Shown: positions 7,541 to 13,965, counted from the stretch's first letter. The stretch is 14,720 nucleotides of DNA from Chloroflexota bacterium (GCA_003520455.1 DOUV01001095.1:1-14720); one strand, 5' to 3'. Made by a program: numbers and translations. Notes: generated by a model from the letters alone, not told the origin.

Positions 7541-8581
7541 TCATGCCCGTCGATGCTGCAGGGCCTCGTCCACGAGCGCTCGGAGATTGGCCGCCGGAGC
7601 CCGCGGCCAGAGATCACAGCCCGGCCAGATGGCATCCACCCCAGCCTCGACGGCGCTCGTCACTGCGTGCCGGACGCCGGTCTCGTCGTCATAGGTCAGC
7701 GTTCCGACAGGATCGATATTGCCAAACAAGAGCACCTCACGCCCCAACACCTCACGGGAATGCGCCAGGTCGTTGGTCTGGTCGACGCTCAGAGCGTCGG
7801 CACCGGCCTCAGCTAGCAGTGGCATGCTGCGATTTGTGTTGCCGCACACGCTCAGCACTCGTGGCGGGGGCAAGGCCGCGAGCAAGCGCTGCAATCGCGG
7901 TAGAACGAGCCGTGTAAACGCCGGCGGGCCGATGAAGCCCGGCGAGCCGCCCATCTCGTGCACCGTGATGAAATCGGCGCCCGCAGCGCGGTAGACCGAG
8001 GCCACCTCCACGAGCACATCCGTGAGCCCATCGAGCAAGCGGCCGACGCTTTCGGGCGCAGTCACAAGCTCCAGGAGCAGATTGGTGATCTCAACAAGGA
8101 GCGTCGCCAGTGTGAACGGTCCCGGTACCCACGCGCCGATGACAATCTGCTGCCCAACATCCGACCTGAGGATTCGTATCGCTTCCGTGACGACGGGCAC
8201 GCGCCCCTGGTCTCTCAGGCTGGATGCAAGCGTCGGGGTCAGCTCCTCGCTCGAGCCAGCCAAAAACTCGACGAGCCTCGGGAGCACCGGCAGCATGGCT
8301 TCCTCACCGAAGTCCACCCGCGCGCCCAACACCCCCGCCTCAACGTACATGTCCAACGGCACCACTGCCGACTCGAAGCCAAACAGGCGGTGCGTCGTTG
8401 CCGCCGCGGCGGCCATCTTCGCCGGGTCGTGATGTACCGCGCTCAAGCCCAAACCGATGCTTTCCAGGCCCGGTACGGTCACATGGATGAGCCCGCTGAA
8501 GCAGGGGATGCGCTGGCTGCGGCGCCCCGCCAACAGCGCCAGAACGTCCTCGCGCGAATTCGAACCGGTCTGATCGATCAT
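7541..8581 (-). CDS. Uroporphyrinogen decarboxylase/MtaA-family (corrinoid methyltransferase-like) protein
   Basis: The 346-residue protein belongs to the URO-D superfamily. It resembles the methylcobamide-dependent branch (MtaA/MtbA/CmuA) more than heme-pathway HemE. Supporting segments are GAWVPGPFTLAT (149-160), HEMGGSPGFIGP (208-219), VCGNT (245-249), LLFGNIDPVGTL (284-295) and WPGCDLWPRAPAANLRALV (319-337). MtaA-type enzymes bind zinc through His-x-Cys and a later Cys. Here C246 and C322 are present, but the His position is Ser244 (SVCGNT), so metal binding may differ. ATG 8581 follows TAGGAG and GGAGAAA. An in-frame start at 8680 would add 33 unrelated residues. It is the last gene of a minus-strand cluster containing methyltransferase remnants and a GntR regulator. 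This supports a one-carbon transfer role, but the methyl donor is unknown. Confidence 0.82.
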   Translation of the reverse strand: MIDQTGSNSREDVLALLAGRRSQRIPCFSGLIHVTVPGLESIGLGLSAVHHDPAKMAAAAATTHRLFGFESAVVPLDMYVEAGVLGARVDFGEEAMLPVLPRLVEFLAGSSEELTPTLASSLRDQGRVPVVTEAIRILRSDVGQQIVIGAWVPGPFTLATLLVEITNLLLELVTAPESVGRLLDGLTDVLVEVASVYRAAGADFITVHEMGGSPGFIGPPAFTRLVLPRLQRLLAALPPPRVLSVCGNTNRSMPLLAEAGADALSVDQTNDLAHSREVLGREVLLFGNIDPVGTLTYDDETGVRHAVTSAVEAGVDAIWPGCDLWPRAPAANLRALVDEALQHRRA

Positions 8582-8689
8582 TTCTCCAGCTCCTACCGGA
8601 CGACTGGGTGGAATATCTGGTCCGCACAGAGATCTCCTAAACAGTGACCCGTGATCCGTGTGGATTCCATCACGGATCATGCCCGGGCT

Positions 8690-9015
8690 TCAGTGATCGC
8701 TGGACGGCCAGATAGCCTCCTGCTGATCCTGGCGCATCGTTTCGGCAATCGCGTGGCCGTGGGCCGGCGTGCTGCCGCAGCAGCCGCCAACGAGTTGCGT
8801 GCCCGGGAGGATGAAGCACACCGTGGACTCGCCCATCTCTTCCGGCCCGACATCGTACTCGCGCGGCCACGACCGGGCAAGGGGCATTCCCGCATTCGGC
8901 TTCGTCCAGATGGACACGCCCGGCTCGGCAGCGACCATCTGCTGGACCGCCTGCTCCATGAAGTGGACTTGGTGCCCGGGGTCCGCTATCCACGCGCGCC
9001 TCGCTCCACAGTTGC
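8690..9015 (-). pseudogene. C-terminal remnant of a homocysteine S-methyltransferase
   Basis: The minus frame from just after the GntR stop reads RRNCGAR..., then WTKPNAGMPLARS, YDVGPEEMGE, then LVGGCCGSTPAHGHAIAETM, ending at the stop at 8690. These are the closing motifs of the homocysteine S-methyltransferase (Pfam S-methyl_trans) domain. They include the Asn-Cys zinc ligand and the Gly-Gly-Cys-Cys-Gly zinc loop. Full-length proteins are about 300 residues. Only about 105 remain, and the N-terminal two-thirds of the TIM barrel is replaced by the intact GntR gene. A 90-codon frame from the ATG at 8959 could be translated but could not fold as the enzyme. The homology is clear to me; the pseudogene status is inferred from the truncation. 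Confidence 0.72.
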
Positions 9016-9020
9016 GACGG

Positions 9021-9791
9021 CTACGACCGTCGCACGACCCGGCGGACAATGTGGAAATTCAAGAGACCCGTCACGAAATAGTTCAGGGTCAAGGCGATCG
9101 GCTGGCCGGTCTCGCTGTAATATGTTTCTGCTAGATGGAGCAAGGGCTTCCCTTCGAGAACGCCCAACCGGTCGGCCAGTTCACGATCGACGGCAACGGC
9201 ATGAAGATCGGTGTGCGTGTATGAGATCTTCAGTTCATCACGTTCGATGAGATAATCGAGCAGCGACCCTTCCTCGTATCCGCTTAAATCATCCCCATCG
9301 ACGAAGTGAGCGGGGATATAACTGTCGAGGTACGCAAATAAGTAACCTTCTTCTTTCGCCGTCATTTGAACACGGACTAACGCGGCACCTGGCTCAAGGT
9401 CAAGCACGCCGGCCATCTCGCCCGTGGCAACAACCATATCGACGATCCAGTCTGCCCGCTCCTCATTCACACCGGTTCTCGCGGCCAGCGAGCGCAGACT
9501 TTCCAATTGCTCCAGGCCACTTTGAAGATGTCCCCTCGCCGGCGCTGCAACAAAGGTGCCCACTCCGTGTCGGCGGACGATCACACCGCCAGTCTCCAGG
9601 TTCCCCAAGGCTTCACGCAGCGTCGGCCGCGAAATGCCCAGCTGTTTCGCCAGATCTCCCTCCGCGGGCAGTCTGTCACCGGGTTTATACTGACCCTGCT
9701 CAATGAATTCATTTAGAGCCTCGATGGCTCGATTATAGAGCGGCCGGGGATCAAGTTTCAATGGTCGGCTCAATGTACTCGCACTCACCAT
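9021..9791 (-). CDS. GntR-family transcriptional regulator, HutC/FarR type (wHTH plus UTRA domain)
   Basis: The 256-residue length is typical of HutC-type regulators. The N-terminal winged helix-turn-helix spans about 18-82, with the signatures YKPGDRLPAEGDLAKQLGISRPTLREALGNLETGGVIVRRHGVGTFV. The UTRA ligand-binding domain spans about 105-252, including FAYLDSYIP, LLDYLIE and LAETYYSETGQPIALTLNYFV. UTRA domains bind small metabolites and release DNA when loaded. The ATG at 9791 directly abuts the stop of the upstream methyltransferase remnant (TGAATG), and its GAAGGAAAG ribosome site lies inside that remnant, so the genes were co-transcribed. It most likely regulates this cluster, possibly at the promoter near 10622. 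The ligand is unknown. The gene appears intact while its neighbours are decayed. Confidence 0.92.
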   Translation of the reverse strand: MVSASTLSRPLKLDPRPLYNRAIEALNEFIEQGQYKPGDRLPAEGDLAKQLGISRPTLREALGNLETGGVIVRRHGVGTFVAAPARGHLQSGLEQLESLRSLAARTGVNEERADWIVDMVVATGEMAGVLDLEPGAALVRVQMTAKEEGYLFAYLDSYIPAHFVDGDDLSGYEEGSLLDYLIERDELKISYTHTDLHAVAVDRELADRLGVLEGKPLLHLAETYYSETGQPIALTLNYFVTGLLNFHIVRRVVRRS

Positions 9792-10507
9792 TCAGGCTTT
9801 CCTTCGGTTATATCTGATCCGGTTCAAGCATGAGGGATCGCGGCCGATCAACATATTGGCTGCCTTGGGCGCCGCGACAAATTCTTCTGTATGCGGGTTT
9901 CTAATCGCGCTCACCAGTCCAACAGCAACCAACATAGGCAAACAGGTTATGTTGATCCTCTTCCGATCTGGCCGACCGAACGCAACGTGGCTGGCGCCGG
10001 TCGTCGTGTTCAAACCCAATTCGGCAGTCTCCCGGCGGGTTGTCTCGATACAGCCCAGCGCAGCGCGATCGTCGGCGCCAACTGTGCGGGTCAGAGGATC
10101 GATGAGAATATCTTCCGTCAGGATAACTCCTCCGCCGCTCGGCCTGGATTGTCAAATCCAGGCCAATCAGGGGCCACCTCGGCCGGCAGATCGCCCGATC
10201 CGCCGGGAGCAGCCGAAGAGGTACCAGAGCCTTCCGCCGCTCGGCCTGGATTGTCAAATCCAGGCCAATCAGGGGCCACCTCGGCCGGCAGATCGCCAAA
10301 GTGCTCATCGGGGGTATTCGGGATTGCCCTCCGTGCCGTGGGTCAGGCCAATCGCCGCGGCACTGTACCGCTTCGTCAACGGGCCATCTTCGCGGCCCGT
10401 TCAGGCTCGGCTGTGGTGGAGTTCATGGGGGCTTTTCCATCCATCCGTTTGGTATACATCCATAGACCGGCCGCGACAGCAGCGGCATCAGGCAAGTCAA
10501 TCGATTT
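9792..10507 (-). pseudogene. Frameshifted methyltetrahydrofolate:corrinoid methyltransferase (MeTr/AcsE-like, DHPS-type barrel)
   Basis: Family blocks appear in the right order but in different frames. Block 1 (10507 to about 10383) reads KSIDLPDAAAVAAGL then GKAPMNSTTAEPERAAKM. Block 2 (about 10382-10310) reads PLTKRYSAAAIGLTHGTEGN. Block 3 (about 10127-9792) reads TEDILIDPLTRTVGAD, then GASHVAFGRPDRKRIN, then LPMLVAVGLVSAIRNP, and ends at a normal C-terminus. These match MeTr motifs such as DSTN...EAGL, INSTxAE, IGLT, EDLYIDPL and LSNVS. Defects: the first 65-80 residues are missing, there is a frameshift near 10383, a second near the G5 run 10310-10314, and a 102-bp tandem duplication with a hairpin between blocks 2 and 3. 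The intact enzyme would move methyl groups between a corrinoid protein and tetrahydrofolate. Homology is by motif recognition only. Confidence 0.72.
10131..10297. repeat. Two perfect 65-bp direct repeats at a 102-bp period
   Basis: Positions 10131-10195 and 10233-10297 are identical over 65 bases, separated by a 37-bp spacer. Each copy holds a perfect inverted repeat, GGCCTGGATT and AATCCAGGCC with a GTCA loop, at 10141-10164 and 10243-10266. The period is a multiple of three, so the duplication by itself keeps frame. It falls inside the methyltransferase pseudogene. Deleting one period leaves about the number of codons expected between the flanking conserved blocks. Only two units exist and the spacer is single, so it is not a CRISPR array. 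Confidence 0.9.
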
Positions 10508-10591
10508 AGCCCGGCGTGACAGAGCCAGTTGATATGGGGTTGTACGGGCAGGAAAGGCCGCAACCTGCTGGGGTTCTACGTCGCCACAATC

Positions 10592-10617
10592 GTCAGAAGT
10601 CAGACCTCTGATGAGGT
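10592..10617. promoter_or_regulatory. Candidate operator: GTCAGA direct repeats and an ACCTC/GAGGT inverted repeat
   Basis: Two GTCAGA hexamers (10592-10597 and 10599-10604) stand 7 bp apart. Next to them ACCTC (10604-10608) and GAGGT (10613-10617) form an inverted repeat. They lie just downstream of the minus-strand -10 box, over the expected transcription start and first bases, a usual place for a repressor site. Binding by the GntR regulator is an inference from proximity only. Confidence 0.35.
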
Positions 10618-10621
10618 GTTC

Positions 10622-10650
10622 CTTATACATGATTTGAGCCCGGTTGTCAA
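10622..10650 (-). promoter_or_regulatory. Near-consensus sigma-70 promoter pointing into the methyltransferase cluster
   Basis: On the minus strand, TTGACA (10650-10645) is followed after exactly 17 bp by TATAAG (10627-10622). This is a full -35 match and a 5-of-6 -10 match. Transcription would start near 10615 and run through the methyltransferase remnant, the GntR gene and the MtaA-like gene. It is the strongest promoter I see in the window. Confidence 0.65.
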
Positions 10651-10756
10651 GCCCCTTCTTGGGGTGGCCGCTCAAAAGTCGTTCGCCGGTGCCGGGGGTC
10701 GAGGCCGCCTCCCGAGACTCCCGTTCTTTGTTCTCAAAGATCCCATTCCGGCCGAG

Positions 10757-10810
10757 CCGGGACGATTGAGCGCCTCTATGCCCGGGCCGAAGGCCGCTCA
10801 ATTGTCCGGG
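10757..10810. repeat. Large imperfect inverted repeat (16-nt arms)
   Basis: The arms 10757-10772 and 10795-10810 pair at 14 of 16 positions, including a perfect ATTGAGCG/CGCTCAAT core. The 22-nt loop contains a further GGCC-GAA-GGCC pairing. No T-run follows on either strand. It may insulate the divergent units or be a REP-like element. Confidence 0.5.
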
Positions 10811-10940
10811 CGCAACGCATCTGTCCCTGTCGGGAAGACACACGCCCGGTGTCAAGCGCGCTTCCACAAGCTCGAAGACCATGACCAAGGTGCGACGCAC
10901 TTTGAGAATTCGGCAGCCCGGCGTGCGACCCCCTGGCCTC

Positions 10941-10969
10941 TTACCGTATTCAAGAGTTGCTGGTAGAAT
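10941..10969 (+). promoter_or_regulatory. Weak promoter candidate for the flavin operon
   Basis: TTACCG (10941-10946) and TAGAAT (10964-10969) are separated by 17 bp. The -10 is a 5-of-6 match and the -35 is weak. It lies about 170 bp before the first gene of the plus-strand operon. Confidence 0.3.
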
Positions 10970-11140
10970 AGGAGGCGCTTGCAAGGTAAGCACGCACCGC
11001 GGATGGCTCGACACACTGGGCGACCGCGTGTGAAGGCAACCGGGCAGCGTCGGTCGACCCTGCTCGACATCGCCCGCCGTGGCCCCGAGCGGAATGCTCG
11101 CCCGGCCACCCCAGCAAACCAAAAGCCCGCCACACGAAGG

Positions 11141-11605
11141 ATGAGCAGAGCAACACCACCACAACTCTCCGCCCGGCTCCTGGCCCGGCTCTATACCGGC
11201 ATGCCGGCACTTTTGCTGACCGTAGGGGCCGATGGCTTCGCCCACGCGGCTTACACCTGGGCCGCCGCCCCCGACGCCCAGCGGATCCGCTTTGGTGCCG
11301 ACCGCGGGAGTGTGACCATCGCCAATCTGCAACGTGACGGCCGAGCAGCGCTACAAATCGTCGGCCCGGCCGATGTGCTGTTCCTCGTCAAGGGAAGCGT
11401 GCAGATCGTTCGCGAACGGATTGTGGCCGCGCCCTTTCCCATCGCCCTCGTGGAGATGACTGTGAGCGAAGTGAGAGACCAGGCATGGCCCGGCGTGACC
11501 GTCGCGCCGCTGGCCTACGAGTGGCCGGAGGACCAGCGCGATGCGATGCGCGCCATGGAACAGGCCGTGTACGCCGAACTACGGGAATGGGAGGGTAACG
11601 AGTGA
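11141..11605 (+). CDS. Pyridoxamine 5'-phosphate oxidase-like split-barrel flavoprotein
   Basis: The 154-residue protein has the split-barrel pattern of the PNPOx-like superfamily. It starts with a helix, then a strand-turn-strand (PALLLTVGADGFAHAAYTWAAA), then the paired strands RIRFGADRGSVTIANLQRDGRAALQIVG, whose small-residue-rich turn normally contacts the FMN phosphate. It continues with LVKGSVQIV and ends in a helix. Members bind FMN, F420 or heme, and the cofactor and reaction are not fixed by the sequence. ATG 11141 gives a family-like N-terminus. GAAGG sits immediately before it with no spacing, so the start is uncertain. The stop overlaps the GTG of the next gene by 4 bases (GTGA), implying translational coupling. 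It is the first gene of the riboflavin-kinase operon. Confidence 0.7.
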   Translation: MSRATPPQLSARLLARLYTGMPALLLTVGADGFAHAAYTWAAAPDAQRIRFGADRGSVTIANLQRDGRAALQIVGPADVLFLVKGSVQIVRERIVAAPFPIALVEMTVSEVRDQAWPGVTVAPLAYEWPEDQRDAMRAMEQAVYAELREWEGNE

Positions 11606-12318
11606 GTGCTACCGTCTATCTGGTTCGCCATGGCGAGGTCGCACACCATCGAACAGATATCAGTCTCACAGCCCGAGGGCAAGAGCAGGCCCGGCTCGCC
11701 GGGTCGGCGTTGGCGCGCCAGATGGCCGACGGCGACACCGTTTGCGTGCACTACTCTCCAGTCACGCGGGTCCGGGAGACGGCCGACATTCTGTATGCCA
11801 GCCTGGCTGCCGCGCTCAGAGCAGGCAACTTCTCGCGCGTCGTGCTCCATCCGCCCCAGCCGGACCCGGCGCTGCACAACGTCCGTTTCATTCTCGAGCC
11901 CGGTCAGCAGCCGGAGGAGCCCTCGTTGCTCTACACCCAGAGCAACGACCCGGCGTACCTCCAAACCCGCCCCCCAGCGCAGGCCGACTTCTACCGCGGG
12001 TTTTGGGCCAGCGCCGATCATATAGGCTACTGGCTGAGCCACGACAGCGGCGGTGGTGCCGAAACCCCCACCACCGTGTTGGCTCGCGTGCGGGCCCGGC
12101 TTGGGGAGATTTCCGCCCTCGACGGGAGCCACCCCACTCAGACCCACTGGCTCATGATCACCCACTCGGGCACGATGCGCACCGTACTGTGTGAGGCCCT
12201 GGGGACCGATCCAGGTGAGCCCGATTTTTGCGAGACCGTCATTCTCCGGCCGGCAGCGCAGGCCGGACGTGTCACACTCTCGTATCGAGGGCAGGCGGCC
12301 TCTCTCTCCATCGGATAG
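11602..12318 (+). CDS. Histidine phosphatase superfamily protein (branch 1)
   Basis: The 238-residue enzyme opens with VRHGE (R9-H10-G11-E12), the phospho-accepting RHG motif near the N-terminus. R56 in SPVTRVRETA is the second phosphate-binding Arg. H188 in MITHSGTMR is the second catalytic His. All core residues are present. There is a longer than usual insert, about 70-160, that would form the lid and set specificity. The substrate is unknown. Candidates include a phosphorylated pathway intermediate, and the neighbouring riboflavin kinase makes flavin or ribityl phosphates worth considering. The GTG start at 11602 has GGGAGGG at 11589-11595 with good spacing and overlaps the previous stop. 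A 142-bp gap follows before the fusion gene. Confidence 0.88.
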   Translation: MSATVYLVRHGEVAHHRTDISLTARGQEQARLAGSALARQMADGDTVCVHYSPVTRVRETADILYASLAAALRAGNFSRVVLHPPQPDPALHNVRFILEPGQQPEEPSLLYTQSNDPAYLQTRPPAQADFYRGFWASADHIGYWLSHDSGGGAETPTTVLARVRARLGEISALDGSHPTQTHWLMITHSGTMRTVLCEALGTDPGEPDFCETVILRPAAQAGRVTLSYRGQAASLSIG

Positions 12319-12460
12319 CGCCACGAATGCTCGGCGCTTACGCCAGATGGGAGATCGGAAAGCAGAGATTGGAGTTCTTGGACACAGCCTTCGATCGAGG
12401 AATCGACCGTCAATCTCCGATTTCTACTTGCCAGTCTCGACCGGGGATGACAGATCATCT
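12319..12460 (+). promoter_or_regulatory. Intra-operon gap with an interrupted inverted repeat
   Basis: GAGATTG (12365-12371) pairs with CAATCTC (12411-12417). The stem extends through ATCGG on the left and CCGAT on the right, with a bulge on the left side (overall about 12355-12421). The loop contains the palindrome TCGATCGA. The other two junctions of this operon are 4-base overlaps, so this structured gap stands out as a possible processing, attenuation or internal-promoter site. It does not match the conserved FMN-riboswitch core. Confidence 0.35.
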
Positions 12461-13510
12461 ATGGAACGACTGACACTCTTAGGGCGCGTGACCAGCGGCC
12501 TTGGGCAGGGCGCCTTCTTCACTCAACTGGACTGGGCGCGGGAGCAGTTCGTTACCCAACTTGGGATCGATCCCTATCCTGGCACGCTCAACCTGATTGT
12601 GGATGGCGCCTCCGAGTTCGAGACGTGGGCCAGTCTGAAAGCAACCCGGGGCGACCTGGTGATCCCACCGGCAGGTGGCGGGTGCAACGCCCGCTGCTAT
12701 CCCATCCGCATTCGAGGCTGGCTGCCGGGGGCAATCGTCTTCCCGGAAGTGGCGGGATACCCGCCAGCACAGGTCGAGATTATCGCTGCGCTGCCCATCC
12801 GCGAGACGCTTTCGCTTGCAGATGGCGATAGCCTCCGCGTAGAGATCAGCCAGCCTCTCCCCGTTCGCGCTGCGATCTTTGACGTAGATGGCACCCTGGT
12901 GGATTCACTGGAGGCCTACCGGGTAGTGGCGGAACTGGCGGCAGCGCCATACGGTATCGCGGTGCCGCGTGAGGCGGTGCGGCAGGCCCTCAACACCAAC
13001 CAACTCTTCTGGGAGATCGTTCTGCCACCGGATCAATCAGATCGAGCCGGCATGATCGCGCGCTTGAGGGAGACAGCCGTGCGCCTGTGGCCGGAGGTGC
13101 TGGACCGTCACGGCCGGCTCTGCCTTGATGTGCGCACCGCGCTTGAGATCTTACGCGCTCGGGGGGCGCGCCTCGGGATCGTGACCGGTTCGCGCGAGGG
13201 CACGTTCGCACCGCTGCGAGCGGACGGATTGATGGATTTCTTCAGCGTGGTGGTCACCGGCAGGGATGTCGCGCGGCGCAAGCCCGACCCGGAGGGCTTG
13301 CTCAAATGTACGCAGGCCTTGGGCGTCGAACCCTCTGAGGCTGTCTACGTTGGTGACACGCCGGCGGATATCCAGGCCAGCCGGGCCGCAGGCATGGCCG
13401 CGGTGGGGGTGCTTTCCGGCGCGGGCGACTCGGGGGGGCTCTCCGCGGAAGGCCCGGACCGAATCATCCACTCCCTTGCCCATCTACCCGAGATCTTGGA
13501 GATCAGATGA
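12461..13510 (+). CDS. CTP-dependent riboflavin kinase (RibK/DUF120) domain fused to a HAD phosphatase
   Basis: The 349-residue protein has two domains. Residues 1-130 match archaeal RibK (CTP:riboflavin 5'-phosphotransferase). G8-R-V-T-S-G-L-G-Q-G17 matches the nucleotide loop and PYPGTLNL (38-45) the Mg/flavin motif, with T42 and N44 as likely metal ligands. VEIIAALPIRETLSLADGDSLRVEI (105-129) matches the conserved C-terminal strands. Residues 136-349 are a HAD subfamily I phosphatase: D141-V-D143-G-T, T242-G-S, R-R-K274-P-D-P, and GD299TPAD303, with a helical cap at about 152-225. All catalytic residues are present in both halves. The kinase makes FMN. The HAD half could hydrolyse FMN or the ribitylaminouracil phosphate precursor, or act elsewhere. 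I start at ATG 12461, where RibK homology begins; an open frame extends upstream. The stop overlaps the next ATG (ATGA). Confidence 0.85.
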   Translation: MERLTLLGRVTSGLGQGAFFTQLDWAREQFVTQLGIDPYPGTLNLIVDGASEFETWASLKATRGDLVIPPAGGGCNARCYPIRIRGWLPGAIVFPEVAGYPPAQVEIIAALPIRETLSLADGDSLRVEISQPLPVRAAIFDVDGTLVDSLEAYRVVAELAAAPYGIAVPREAVRQALNTNQLFWEIVLPPDQSDRAGMIARLRETAVRLWPEVLDRHGRLCLDVRTALEILRARGARLGIVTGSREGTFAPLRADGLMDFFSVVVTGRDVARRKPDPEGLLKCTQALGVEPSEAVYVGDTPADIQASRAAGMAAVGVLSGAGDSGGLSAEGPDRIIHSLAHLPEILEIR

Positions 13511-13965
13511 GTCGTTCGTTGCGCGACAAAGCCCTGGCCTACCTGCGGGCCCACAATGTGATGACCCTGGCCACCACGGGTCCGCGAGGGCTATGGGCCG
13601 CTGCTGTGTTCTACGTCAACGAGGGGTTTACACTCTACTTCCTCTCAGCCCCCACCAGCCGCCACGCTATGAATATCGAAGCGCACCCTGGAATAGCCGC
13701 GACGATTCAAGAAGACTACAGAGACTGGCCTGAGATCAAGGGTATCCAGCTCGAGGGCGAGGCCCATCGTGTCGAGGGTGTGGAGCGGGCCACCGTGGTG
13801 CTGCGATATGGGGCCAAATTCCCCGTCGTCGGGAATCTCCCCCAGGCCCCAAAAGAGATCGTGACAGCAATGAACCGGATCGCCTGGTACAAAGTGATAC
13901 CGAGCCGCCTTTACCTCATCGATAACTCGCTTGGCTTCGGCCATCGCGATGAGGTGCCGCTCTAG
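13507..13965 (+). CDS. PNPOx-like split-barrel protein, YhbP/UPF0306-type
   Basis: The 152-residue protein has the split-barrel flavin-binding fold. MTLATTGPRGLWAAAVFYVNEGFTLYFLSAPTSRHAMNI (19-57) covers the FMN-binding strands and the SxRH turn. GIAATIQEDYRDWPEIKGIQLEGEAHRV (62-89) matches the central strands. The C-terminal segment ends LIDNSLGFGHRDEV, a closing seen in YhbP-like members. The function of this subfamily is not established; related proteins bind FMN or F420. Its ATG overlaps the stop of the riboflavin-kinase fusion (ATGA), so the two are translationally coupled, which suggests supply of flavin to this protein. It is the last gene of the operon. Confidence 0.82.
   Translation: MSRSLRDKALAYLRAHNVMTLATTGPRGLWAAAVFYVNEGFTLYFLSAPTSRHAMNIEAHPGIAATIQEDYRDWPEIKGIQLEGEAHRVEGVERATVVLRYGAKFPVVGNLPQAPKEIVTAMNRIAWYKVIPSRLYLIDNSLGFGHRDEVPL

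Larger units (their letters stand above)
10508..11140. other. Intergenic region between divergent transcription units
   Basis: No complete gene is visible. A long minus-strand frame across 10376-11332 is not a gene: its end is the methyltransferase remnant and the rest is antisense or intergenic. A plus-strand frame upstream of 11141 (from a TTG at 10979) would add 54 basic, low-complexity residues to the PNPOx-like protein and is unlikely. The region carries the minus-strand promoter (10622-10650), a plus-strand promoter candidate (10941-10969) and a large inverted repeat (10757-10810). Confidence 0.6.

Noticed and set aside
10131..10297. Possible CRISPR array
   Set aside because: There are only two 65-bp units with one 37-bp spacer, they sit inside a broken gene, and no cas genes are present.
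10979..11140. 54-residue N-terminal extension of the PNPOx-like protein from a TTG start
   Set aside because: The extra residues are basic and low-complexity, with no match to the family. The GGAGG is only 3 bases from the TTG. The domain begins after ATG 11141.
10376..11332. Long minus-strand open frame (318 codons)
   Set aside because: Most of it is antisense to the PNPOx-like gene or intergenic, and its composition is low-complexity. Only its end (10507-10376) is meaningful, as part of the methyltransferase pseudogene.
12191..12460. 90-residue upstream extension of the RibK-HAD frame
   Set aside because: It overlaps the histidine phosphatase in another frame. RibK homology starts precisely at ATG 12461.
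12319..12460. FMN riboswitch before the riboflavin kinase
   Set aside because: The conserved RFN core motifs are absent from the gap; only a simple inverted repeat is present.
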